Origin: an uncultured Prevotellaceae bacterium
GTDB lineage: Bacteria > Bacteroidota > Bacteroidia > Bacteroidales > Bacteroidaceae
DNA length: 57,613 nucleotides
Assembly (NCBI GenBank): GCA_902764705.1
Contig: CACWWZ010000028.1
Coordinates: 1 to 57,613 of the forward strand
Reading direction: 5' to 3'
The translations under genes were made by a program, and so were the position numbers. The notes beneath the pieces were generated by a model, which did no database searches, was not told the DNA's origin, and worked only from the letters and a program-made list of their open reading frames with translations. This document shows, piece by piece, positions 7,746 through 15,112 of this stretch. Each line of letters begins with the position of its first letter. Position 1 is the stretch's first letter.

Positions 7746-9560
7746 ATGGAAATAAAAGAAATTATAATAAGCCTAAAGAACGGTAGACCGCAGCATCTCA
7801 GCGACATCTACCCAGTGATTGAGACTAACACCATCCTCAATAAGACCATTACGGGAATCGGAGCTACCTACTCAGAAATCAAAGCTCCCAGACATTCCAT
7901 TATTATTGAGCCAACCAGACCTGTAATTTACGGTAAGACTCACGACCCGAAGCACAAGAACGATAATCTTAAAGGAGTATGGCAGGGGGTCTATCAGGAC
8001 GAGATTACAGATTACATTGAGACCAGTCTCCGTCAGGGAAAGTGGATTAAGATACTGACTACTCCCGAAAGTTTCAGGAAGGTACAGGACGCTTTTGATG
8101 GCCTTGACATCGATATACGCTTCGATGGTTATTTCCTGCTGTTCGATGAGATTCAGAAATCTGTGAAAGACTGCGACTACAGGTCAGACATCACTTTACC
8201 GATGGATTTGTTCTTCGAATGCAAGGATAAGGCTGTTGTCTCGGCAACCCCACCAACACAATACGCAGACCCTCGCTTCAACGATTTCCAGATGGTCAAG
8301 CTCGTACCTGATTACGATTACCAAATGGACTTGCAGCTATATACTACGAATAATGTGTTGCAGAGTACTCGCGAACTGTTGGAATCTCTAGCATCGGACG
8401 AGAGACCTGTTTTCTTCTTCGTCAACTCCACCGATATGATTTTTTCGCTAATGAAGCAGCTAGGAGTCAAGGATGAGTCTGCAGTGTTCTGCTCCGAGAA
8501 GAGCGTTGACAAGCTAAAATCCTTTAAATTCAGGAATGCTTACGAGGAATGGAAAGAATCGAAGAAAGCTCGCTATAACTGGATGACAAGCCGATTCTAT
8601 AGTGCACTCGACATCGAATTACAGAAATCGCCAAATGTCGTGATGCTGACAGATTGCTATACAGCAGAATACACGATGATTGACCCGTACATGGATGCCG
8701 TACAGATTGTTGGCAGGTTCCGAAATGGTGTGAACAGGATATATCACATCAGCAATTGCGACAAACGTAACCCGATAAAAAGCAGAGAGCAGATAGACGA
8801 AACGTTTCGTGCACAAAAGATTGTCTACGAATACATGGGTACGATGGCTTATTCTGCATCAACAGCTACTCAACGGGAAGAATTCCGCAGAGCACAGGCT
8901 ACTATACCTTTCACTCGGTTCCTTGACGAGAATAACGAAGTTGACCCTTATAAGGTAGACAACTACATTGACGAGGAAACAGTGAAAGTTACCTACAATA
9001 ATTACAGTAGAGTGCTGCAAGCATATCAAGATTGCGGTTACTTCAATGTGACTCGCATCCCTCAGTACTACAAGTTTGGAGATTTTGAACGTTTGAAGAT
9101 TGAGTCCAAGGCAGCATCTATCAGGGAGAAACGTAAGGAGATTGTTGCTCAACTGGAACTGCTCGGAGACTGTGAAACAGAGTTAGAATGTCAGTTCAAA
9201 CGTGACCTTGAGTTTGCTGACCGTATGATAGTTGAAGCATACGACCTGATAGGAAAGGCTGAAATTGAGCGGTTGAGATATTCGGTCACAAAAATACGTG
9301 AAGCAGTCATCTTGAAAAAACACCAAATGACGGCTCATGCTACAGATGCCATTCAGCTCATTAACACCTTCTTCTATCCCCAGCAGTGGTACTCGGCCAA
9401 GTTCATTAAGGAGAAAATCAAGGAAATCTTTGCTGAGCTGAATATCCCCACTACTAAGGCTGTCACCTCACATACCATTACCGAATACTTTGAGGCCAGA
9501 GAGCTAAAAAAGCGAGTTGGCGGCAGAGGTTATTTTCTCATATCACCCCGATTTGTCTAG
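7746..9560 (+). CDS. SF2 helicase-like protein with noncanonical P-loop
   Basis: A 604-aa protein with the order of SF2 helicase motifs: TGIGATYSE where motif I should be (residues about 36-44; Lys of GKT absent), a strand SIIIEPTRPVI (Ia), LLFDEIQ (Walker B/motif II), VVSATPP (motif III), VFFFVNST (motif IV-like) and VQIVGRFRNG (motif VI with its arginines). About 200 C-terminal residues are helical and charged (coiled-coil-like EKRKEIVAQLELLGD). Family members of this kind are seen in Bacteroidetes mobile elements; a role in element replication or DNA handling is inference. A second, diverged protein of the same plan is at 17849-19612. Start chosen at the first ATG after the hairpin; an upstream in-frame TTG at 7716 is within the hairpin and rejected. 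The gene stops with TAG. Confidence 0.75.
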   Translation: MEIKEIIISLKNGRPQHLSDIYPVIETNTILNKTITGIGATYSEIKAPRHSIIIEPTRPVIYGKTHDPKHKNDNLKGVWQGVYQDEITDYIETSLRQGKWIKILTTPESFRKVQDAFDGLDIDIRFDGYFLLFDEIQKSVKDCDYRSDITLPMDLFFECKDKAVVSATPPTQYADPRFNDFQMVKLVPDYDYQMDLQLYTTNNVLQSTRELLESLASDERPVFFFVNSTDMIFSLMKQLGVKDESAVFCSEKSVDKLKSFKFRNAYEEWKESKKARYNWMTSRFYSALDIELQKSPNVVMLTDCYTAEYTMIDPYMDAVQIVGRFRNGVNRIYHISNCDKRNPIKSREQIDETFRAQKIVYEYMGTMAYSASTATQREEFRRAQATIPFTRFLDENNEVDPYKVDNYIDEETVKVTYNNYSRVLQAYQDCGYFNVTRIPQYYKFGDFERLKIESKAASIREKRKEIVAQLELLGDCETELECQFKRDLEFADRMIVEAYDLIGKAEIERLRYSVTKIREAVILKKHQMTAHATDAIQLINTFFYPQQWYSAKFIKEKIKEIFAELNIPTTKAVTSHTITEYFEARELKKRVGGRGYFLISPRFV

Positions 9561-9625
9561 TGCGACTTTTTTACTAAAATATCGGTTTTATATACCTTTT
9601 TTCGATTTTGTCACTAAAAATTTTA

Positions 9626-10351
9626 ATGACTATGAATTATAATTATCCATTAAACGCTGCTAAGGGTAACATGTACGAGTTTATCACGCATACGTGGAAT
9701 CCGATTAAAGGATGTTGCTATCACCAGTGCAGCTATTGTTACATGAACAATCTGTTGACTCCAAAGTACCAGTGTTCCCCTGTCCTCGTCGAGTACGAAT
9801 TTAGTAAAGACCTGAATGAGGGTACAAGGATATTTGTAGGAAGCAGCATTGATATGTTTGCCGAAAATGTTCCTGACGAGTGGATTTTGAGAGTCCTTGA
9901 CCATTGTGCAGGATTCAACGACCAAAAAGCGGGACAAAAGAAGATAGTTTACCTGTTCCAGTCGAAGAATCCGAGCCGGTTTCTGCAATTCCTTGACCAT
10001 CGAGTGTTTAAACATGCTATCATTGGGACAACGATTGAGACTAACCGTTACTATCCTGAGATTATGGTGAATTCACCGAAAATAGAGGAAAGAGCTAACG
10101 CTATGAAGCTAATTGCAGAGAAAGGTTTCTATACAATGGTCACAGCGGAACCACTACTTGCATTCGACAAGACGGAACTTGTGGAGATTGTCAGACAGTG
10201 CAATCCTCGATTCGTTAATATCGGGAGGAATAGTGAACGCAAAATCTCTTTACCAGAACCAACTTCAATACAAGTAAAGGAGCTGATTGCAGAGCTCAGA
10301 GAGATAACCAAGGTCATAATTAAGAGTAATGCTAAGAGCTGGCTTGGATAG
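9626..10351 (+). CDS. Gp37/Gp68-like (DUF5131) radical-SAM-type protein
   Basis: A 241-aa protein resembling the phage Gp37/Gp68 (DUF5131) family. The N-terminus has WNPIKGCCYHQCSYCYM, giving a C-x3-C-x2-C iron-sulfur motif at about residues 29-36 as in radical SAM enzymes. It is followed by VEYEFSKDL and FVGSSIDMFAENVPDEW, both typical of this family, then a TIM-barrel-like pattern with TTIETN and VTAEPLLAF. Its substrate is unknown; family members are carried by phages and islands. Two close Mets (9626 and 9632) could serve as start. The gene is separated from the helicase-like gene by 65 bp and ends before a weak hairpin. Confidence 0.75.
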   Translation: MTMNYNYPLNAAKGNMYEFITHTWNPIKGCCYHQCSYCYMNNLLTPKYQCSPVLVEYEFSKDLNEGTRIFVGSSIDMFAENVPDEWILRVLDHCAGFNDQKAGQKKIVYLFQSKNPSRFLQFLDHRVFKHAIIGTTIETNRYYPEIMVNSPKIEERANAMKLIAEKGFYTMVTAEPLLAFDKTELVEIVRQCNPRFVNIGRNSERKISLPEPTSIQVKELIAELREITKVIIKSNAKSWLG

Positions 10352-10374
10352 TCTGGGGACTGATAGTTGAAAAA

Positions 10375-10408
10375 GGGAGCGGATTTCTTCGGAGTCCGCT
10401 ATTCTTGT
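10375..10408 (+). terminator. Weak terminator after the Gp37/Gp68-like gene
   Basis: AGCGGA (10378-10383) pairs with TCCGCT (10395-10400) around a TTTCTTCGGAG loop; the T-run is poor. Confidence 0.4.
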
Positions 10409-10450
10409 CTATAACACAATCCTCAGAAATACCGATTTTGAAAATTTTTC

Positions 10451-10529
10451 TTTGTTGAACGCGCGGCACTTCACCCTCAACAAGTCCCCCCTCCCTGTCT
10501 CAATAGGTAAAACGTTTTTCCATGGAAAC
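10451..10529. promoter_or_regulatory. Inverted repeats upstream of the DUF3871 gene
   Basis: TTGTTGA and TCAACAA flank a GC-rich 18-nt loop (about 10451-10484). A perfect 12-bp palindrome TTTCCATGGAAA lies at 10517-10528, extended to GTTTTTCC/GGAAAC. These sit 110-190 bp before the next start and could be operator or leader structure. The rest of 10352-10639 shows nothing else I can name. Confidence 0.35.
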
Positions 10530-10639
10530 CTGAGCAACATACAAAAAAACGTAGTCAATTTGTAAGGCATCTGTATGTCTAAGAAGTAATACACTTCATT
10601 ACAGTTAACTCTATCATTAACCAATTAATTCATTTTATT

Positions 10640-11668
10640 ATGAACGATTTATTATTGATGCCTAATGCTGTGGCTATGAATAACAGCAATCAGTTTGCAA
10701 CAGAGTACGTTGACTACGAAGAAGTTGTAGAGCAACCTGTAACCTCTGCTAAATCCTACGTCAGTTTCTTGGATGCTAACACCAATCACATTACTATGGA
10801 CGAGCTAAAGACTCAGTGTGTCGTTCCTACGTGGGCTAATCAGGAACTGACCATTTCTCATCAGGACTTCATCGAATCAGTGCATGATGCCGCTAAGACT
10901 TTCTATCGTGGTGAAGCAGTAACAGCACCATCCATCCGTGTGTCCCACATTGTCAGGGGCAGGACTCCTAATGCCTTGGGCAAACGAGCTTCTGAGCTTC
11001 TGGAGTGTGAAAAGACTCAGTTCTACCAAAGGTTGGCATTTGCTTTCACCATTCCCACCATCTATGAAACGATCGATGGAAAGAAGCTAGAACTTTGTGT
11101 TGGTGGTGTCCGTAACTACAATGACCTGAACCTCTATCGTTCTTCTAAAGGAGTGGAGAAATTCTCAGTGTTTGTAGGCTGGCGCGTGGTTGTCTGTAGC
11201 AATCAGGTGCTGACAGGTCAAGGTGTGAAGCTCTCTATGGAGGTAATGGATTTGAAGCTGCTCTACCAACAGGTGATGGAACTCTTCAACCAGTTCAACC
11301 CTGCAAAGGACATTCACTTGTTACAGACTCTTTCCAACACTTACCTGACTGAGACACAGTTTGCACAGGTGATTGGCAGAATGAGGCTCTATCAGGCACT
11401 ACCACAAGGACTCTCTAGGGGCATACCTCGTCTGTTGATTACTGACAGTCAGATTAACAATGTGTGCAGAGGCTACTACCATAATGAAGACTTCGGTGGT
11501 AAGGGTGGCTCACTCTCTATGTGGAACTTCCACAATCTGCTGACTGAGTCCAACAAGTCAAGCTACATTGATAGCTATCTTTCCAGAGCAGTTAATGCTA
11601 CAGATGTCAGTGTGGGGCTTAACAATGCTCTGCACGGTGATACGACTTACCAATGGTTTCTTGGTTAG
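10640..11668 (+). CDS. DUF3871 family protein
   Basis: A 342-aa soluble protein that I match to DUF3871, a family common in Bacteroidetes mobile elements and of unknown function. Landmarks are SFLDANTNHITMDELKT near residue 45, SIRVSHIVRGRTPNA, LCVGGVRNYNDLNLY, FVGWRVVVCSNQVLTGQG and the C-terminal MWNFHNLLTESNKSSYIDSYL. No catalytic motif is obvious. The architecture (a phage-like core, then a helical end) is shared with the DUF932-like 'plasmid/phage modifier' type, but that link is inference. The gene has its own leader and a terminator after it, so it is probably a single-gene transcript. Confidence 0.75.
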   Translation: MNDLLLMPNAVAMNNSNQFATEYVDYEEVVEQPVTSAKSYVSFLDANTNHITMDELKTQCVVPTWANQELTISHQDFIESVHDAAKTFYRGEAVTAPSIRVSHIVRGRTPNALGKRASELLECEKTQFYQRLAFAFTIPTIYETIDGKKLELCVGGVRNYNDLNLYRSSKGVEKFSVFVGWRVVVCSNQVLTGQGVKLSMEVMDLKLLYQQVMELFNQFNPAKDIHLLQTLSNTYLTETQFAQVIGRMRLYQALPQGLSRGIPRLLITDSQINNVCRGYYHNEDFGGKGGSLSMWNFHNLLTESNKSSYIDSYLSRAVNATDVSVGLNNALHGDTTYQWFLG

Positions 11669-11680
11669 TTGATAGAGCGG

Positions 11681-11721
11681 AGGGCATCACCTTATTATAT
11701 ATAGGTGGTGACCCTCTTTTT
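11681..11721 (+). terminator. Terminator after DUF3871 gene
   Basis: AGGGCATCACC (11681-11691) pairs with GGTGGTGACCCT (11704-11715) with one bulge, then a CTTTTT run. Confidence 0.7.
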
Positions 11722-11818
11722 CTTTTCTAATGTGTTCAATTAATGGGTGTGTTCAGATAAATCTCTGTAGGTCTATTGGGCATACTCTTTTTCGTTACCA
11801 ACCAATACTTTGATTAAA

Positions 11819-12448
11819 ATGAAAGCAGTTATCTATGCCAGAGTCTCTTCAATAGGTGACAGGCAAAACACAGACCGTCAAATTTCAGACCTTCTGGACT
11901 ATGTGAAATATCAGAATTTAGAAATTTGCAAGATATACGAAGAGCATATTTCTGGAGCAAAGAAAAACGTAGAACGTCCCATCCTACAACAAGCTATCGA
12001 ATATTGCAAGCAAAACAGTGTTTCCATCCTTTTAGTAAGTGAGCTATCACGTCTGGGGAGAAATGCCTTTGAAGTTCTGGCAACAGTGAAAGACCTCATT
12101 GATTCAGGAGTTAACCTCTACATGCAGAAGGAACAGCTAACTTTGCTTGATGCAGAAGGTAAACCAACCATGTTCGCACCGATAATGATAGCTACCTTAT
12201 CTACCTGTGCCCAACTTGAAAGAGAAAACATTAAGTTCCGGCTCAACTCTGGTAGGAAACTATACATTGAACGTGGCGGCAAACTTGGTCGTAAAGTAGG
12301 AAGCATCAAGACTACTGAACAGAAGAAAGAAGAGTACAAGGACATTATCTCTTATCTAAAGAGAGGCTACTCTGTTCGTAATACAGCAAAGCTAACCTGC
12401 AAGGGGATAAGCACTGTTCAACGGATTAAGACAGAATTTTCTCTTTAA
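11819..12448 (+). CDS. Serine recombinase (resolvase/invertase family)
   Basis: A 209-aa small serine recombinase. The N-terminal catalytic domain shows MKAVIYARVSS with the nucleophilic Ser in RVSS, the D-R-Q-x-x-D region (TDRQISDLLDYV), ELSRLGRN with catalytic arginines, and the long E helix after LERENIKFRLNSGRK. The C-terminal 50 residues carry a Hin-like helix-turn-helix (GYSVRNTAKLTCKGISTVQRI). The length fits resolvase/invertase rather than a large serine integrase. It could resolve element multimers or invert a segment, but I saw no convincing paired crossover sites. The start at 11819 follows a TTG-led extension that is probably not translated. Confidence 0.88.
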   Translation: MKAVIYARVSSIGDRQNTDRQISDLLDYVKYQNLEICKIYEEHISGAKKNVERPILQQAIEYCKQNSVSILLVSELSRLGRNAFEVLATVKDLIDSGVNLYMQKEQLTLLDAEGKPTMFAPIMIATLSTCAQLERENIKFRLNSGRKLYIERGGKLGRKVGSIKTTEQKKEEYKDIISYLKRGYSVRNTAKLTCKGISTVQRIKTEFSL

Positions 12449-12466
12449 TGGGAGCACATTTCATAC

Positions 12467-12524
12467 AATCAGGTGGATATTTCATACAAACAAAGTAAAA
12501 TATCTGCCTGATTTCTTGTTTTTT
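12467..12524 (+). terminator. Strong terminator after the serine recombinase
   Basis: AATCAGG-TG-GATATTT (12467-12482) pairs with AAATATC-TG-CCTGATT (12498-12513), symmetrical around a TG/TG internal loop, followed by TCTTG and a T-run. TTTCATACAA also occurs twice here (12459, 12480). Confidence 0.75.
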
Positions 12525-12546
12525 TCAAAACTAATCGCTAAATTTG
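12516..12546 (+). promoter_or_regulatory. Promoter of the CXXX-peptide operon
   Basis: TTG at 12516-12518, 20 nt, then TAAATTTG at 12539-12546, a good match to the Bacteroidetes -33/-7 arrangement. Predicted start about 12551-12553, giving a leader of about 300 nt. Confidence 0.6.
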
Positions 12547-12552
12547 CAGGTG

Positions 12553-12853
12553 AGTTTCAAGTACCCAACGTGTTGGAGTGCGTTTTAATGGCTCAAACAT
12601 AGTAAAAAGAGCGATTGACGTTTATCCTGTCATAGAATCTGGACAATTCTTAGCTACAAGGATAATGGCAATATGCTCACATCTTTAGGATTATTGTACC
12701 TTCATAGGCATGATATGTTCTAAGGTGTGGGCTATTGTTCATTGTTTGTAGCAGGTAGTCCAGAACCTTATGACGATAATGGCAATAGTCCCACACTCTT
12801 AAACAATAGTCTGCTGATTTCTTGGGATTGGTTGGCAACGATTATAAATCAAT
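12553..12853 (+). ncRNA. Structured leader or small RNA before the CXXX-peptide operon
   Basis: The segment has no ORF but dense pairing. Hairpin A: TTATCCT (12622-12628) with AGGATAA (12659-12665), and inside it AGAAT (12634-12638) with ATTCT (12646-12650), loop CTGGACA. Hairpin B: GTGTGGG-CTATTG (12725-12737) with CAATAG-T-CCCACAC (12783-12796), inside it AGGT (12753) with ACCT (12765), loop AGTCCAGA. The two loops are complementary over CTGGAC/GTCCAG. ATTGTTT (12741-12747) can also pair with AAACAAT (12801-12807) across hairpin B. A small CCAAC/GTTGG hairpin lies at about 12574-12586, and GATAATGGCAATA repeats at 12661 and 12775. I know no riboswitch class with this shape. Confidence 0.5.
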
Positions 12854-13372
12854 ATGAAAAGACTCTTATTTATTTTTACTTTATCATTGGTCTTTAATAT
12901 TGCTTATCCATATCCTTGGATAAAGACGGCCATATTTCAGAATGGAATTTGGTATCCTTGGGAGAAGGGGTCTGGCGTAATTCAATCAGGAACTTATAAC
13001 CAGTTTACTGTTCACTCCCATCTAGAAGATCCTTCAAAATTCTACTTCCGAATTACTATTGATAATTTTTATATTCCAGACAAAAAAACGCGAAAGGAAC
13101 ACATCAAGAATAATGAATGGTATGAATATACTGGATATATTGAGTATTGGATTGATGATGAGCATCTGAACTTTCTTTCATGTTTACCAAATTACGATAG
13201 ACTCCTTCCAAATGCAGCTCTCCCATGGTATAAATATGATGGAAGGCCTTCAATAATAAAAAAATCGCCTGCAAAGATACAAATACAGCCATATGAGAAA
13301 ACTCCACAACTCTATAATATTTGGTTTGAAGGTATTGGATACGCTTTTTATTTTTATCAAACGGGTTATTAA
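12854..13372 (+). CDS. Secreted hypothetical protein, first gene of the CXXX-peptide operon
   Basis: A 172-aa protein with a cleavable signal peptide (MKRLLFIFTLSLVFNIAYPYPW) and then a soluble, beta-rich, strongly aromatic domain with many Tyr and Trp residues (WYPWEKGSG, YEYTGYIEYWIDDEH, YNIWFEGIGYAFYFYQTGY). Only one Cys follows the signal peptide (LSCLPN). I do not recognise the family. It lies 3 bp before the precursor gene and shares its transcript, so it probably acts outside the cytoplasmic membrane on or with the exported peptide: partner, immunity protein or anchor. These roles are inference. Confidence 0.75.
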   Translation: MKRLLFIFTLSLVFNIAYPYPWIKTAIFQNGIWYPWEKGSGVIQSGTYNQFTVHSHLEDPSKFYFRITIDNFYIPDKKTRKEHIKNNEWYEYTGYIEYWIDDEHLNFLSCLPNYDRLLPNAALPWYKYDGRPSIIKKSPAKIQIQPYEKTPQLYNIWFEGIGYAFYFYQTGY

Positions 13373-13375
13373 AAT

Positions 13376-13897
13376 ATGAATAAAGACGATATAATATCAA
13401 GACGCATGTTTTTTAAATATGCAGCAAAAAGCATTTTACCGATTTTGGGAGCAATTGCGCTACCTATCAATGCAAAAGATTTTTTGAATGGTGGCGGTAA
13501 TGAAACCCCACAATCATGTAACGGTAATTGCACTGGTCTTTGTACTACGACTTGCACAAATGGTTGTAAAGGAGAGTGTAAAGGGTGTCAAGGCAGCTGT
13601 GAAAATGGATGCCAATCTACTTGTGGAACTGGTTGTGGCCAAGGATGTCAAGGACGTTGTAATGCAATGTGCCAAAGCGATTGCGTTACAGGATGTAAAG
13701 TTACATGTGACAGTGTCTGTGGTGAATCGTGCATAACAGGCTGTAGCAATGGATGCAAGAATACTTGTACTGGTGGCTGTGGTAGTAGTTGTTCTGGAAA
13801 TTGTAGAGGAGAATGCTATGGAACTTGTAGTGGTTCTTGTGGTTACGGATGTTCTAGAGGCTGCACTGGAGGTAATATATTCTCAGTTTATAGATGA
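13376..13897 (+). CDS. Tat-exported CXXX-repeat precursor peptide (30 Cys)
   Basis: A 173-aa ribosomal peptide precursor. The N-terminus carries a twin-arginine signal, SRRMFFK at residues 8-14, with a hydrophobic stretch AAKSILPILGAIALP, so export is expected after folding or modification in the cytoplasm. After a GGGNE linker, residues 48-163 hold 30 Cys. Of 29 intervals, 28 are exactly CXXX and one is short (CKGC at the sixth to seventh Cys). Spacer residues are mostly G, N, S, T, K, Q; the tail is TGGNIFSVYR. The neighbours match families I recall by the names 'radical SAM peptide maturase, CXXX-repeat target', 'CXXX repeat peptide maturase' and 'CXXX repeat peptide modification system protein', which makes the identification strong. 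The chemical modification and bioactivity are not known to me. Confidence 0.9.
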   Translation: MNKDDIISRRMFFKYAAKSILPILGAIALPINAKDFLNGGGNETPQSCNGNCTGLCTTTCTNGCKGECKGCQGSCENGCQSTCGTGCGQGCQGRCNAMCQSDCVTGCKVTCDSVCGESCITGCSNGCKNTCTGGCGSSCSGNCRGECYGTCSGSCGYGCSRGCTGGNIFSVYR

Positions 13898-15108
13898 AAG
13901 AGAATAGTCAGCCATGGAAAGGTGGAATAGCGAAGAATATTACATTCATCGTTACCAAAGATTGTCAGTTAGCTTGTAAATATTGCTATCTCATAGGCAA
14001 AAACAATAAAGAACGAATGTCTTTTGAGATAGCGAAACAAGCTATTGACAATATTCTAAATAATGAAAATGAGTTTAAAGAAGATAGTGTCGTATGGGAT
14101 TTTATTGGTGGAGAACCATTTCTAGAAATAGATTTGATTGACAGAATATGTGATTATCTGAAAATCGAAATGTTTAGAAGAGACCACCATTGGTTTAATT
14201 CCTATCGCTTTTCATTCTCCACTAATGGTCTGAACTATCATACAGAAAAGATACAAAAATTCATTGAGAAAAACAAGGAGCATCTTAGCATTGGAATAAC
14301 TATAGACGGTACAAGACAAAAGCATGATTTAAATCGTATCTATAAGCACGATGGAGGCGAAGAACGTGGATCATATAATGATGTCGTAAGGAACATTCCG
14401 TTATGGCTTAGTCAATTTCCACATGCAGGAACAAAAGTCACGATAAGTTCAGAAGATATTCCATATATAAAAGAAAGTGTTCTTCATCTCTTTTCTCTTG
14501 GCATCCATGAAGTTAATATTAACTGCGTGTTTGAAAATGTTTGGAAAGATGGGGATGACAAATTATTTGAGAAGCAGTTATTAGAACTGGCAGATGCTAT
14601 TATTGATGAAGGGTGGTACAATAATAATGCATGCTCTTTTTTCTCAGAAATAATTGGCAAGCCTCTTGATATTGAAAAAGATAATCAAAACTGGTGTGGC
14701 GCAGGAATGATGTTGGCGGTGGATGCTGCTGGCAATTTCTACCCATGCATTCGTTTTGCAGGCTATTCTTTAAGGAGTAAAATGCCTATCATTATTGGTA
14801 ATGTTAAGAGGGGAATTGATAAGAATCTTTTGCGTCCATTCCTAACTCTTGACCGTAAGACACAATCACCCCAAAAATGTTTGGAGTGTGAAGTCGCAAG
14901 TGGTTGTGCATGGTGTCAGGGAGAAAATTATGATGCTGCAAAAACCAATACTATTTATCAACGCTCAACTGCAATATGCTTAATGCACAAAGCACGTGTA
15001 AGAGCTAATAATTACTATTGGAACAAATTATATCGAAAACTGGAACTAGAGGGTATGCGAGAAGAGTTTGAGAAGAACAAAAAAGACGTTAAATCAGTAA
15101 TGTGCTAA
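13894..15108 (+). CDS. Radical SAM/SPASM peptide maturase (CXXX-repeat target)
   Basis: A 404-aa radical SAM enzyme expected to modify the CXXX-repeat precursor in the cytoplasm. The [4Fe-4S]-SAM motif is CQLACKYC at residues 24-31. Downstream are WDFIGGEPFLE (GGEP, SAM binding), SFSTNGLNY and ITIDGTRQKHD, which are hallmarks of the sactisynthase/anSME group. The C-terminal third is a SPASM domain with Cys in NWCGAG, FYPCIRF, CLECEVASGCAWCQGE and AICLMH, enough to hold two auxiliary clusters. Its start overlaps the precursor stop (ATGA at 13894-13897), so the enzyme is made in step with its substrate. Thioether formation is the likeliest chemistry from the family, but it is inferred. Confidence 0.92.
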   Translation: MKENSQPWKGGIAKNITFIVTKDCQLACKYCYLIGKNNKERMSFEIAKQAIDNILNNENEFKEDSVVWDFIGGEPFLEIDLIDRICDYLKIEMFRRDHHWFNSYRFSFSTNGLNYHTEKIQKFIEKNKEHLSIGITIDGTRQKHDLNRIYKHDGGEERGSYNDVVRNIPLWLSQFPHAGTKVTISSEDIPYIKESVLHLFSLGIHEVNINCVFENVWKDGDDKLFEKQLLELADAIIDEGWYNNNACSFFSEIIGKPLDIEKDNQNWCGAGMMLAVDAAGNFYPCIRFAGYSLRSKMPIIIGNVKRGIDKNLLRPFLTLDRKTQSPQKCLECEVASGCAWCQGENYDAAKTNTIYQRSTAICLMHKARVRANNYYWNKLYRKLELEGMREEFEKNKKDVKSVMC

Positions 15109-15112
15109 TGAT

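Noticed and set aside
12553-12853. Diversity-generating retroelement template or retron RNA
   Set aside because: No reverse transcriptase is encoded nearby, and the direct repeat is only 13 bp.
13488-13736. Alternative-frame ORF inside the CXXX precursor gene
   Set aside because: Its Val/Lys-rich repeats are the consequence of reading a periodic 12-nt unit in another frame; the Tat signal and Cys periodicity identify the real frame.
13520-13870. CRISPR-like array
   Set aside because: The regular 12-nt periodicity reflects CXXX codons; units are not identical and there are no spacers or cas genes.
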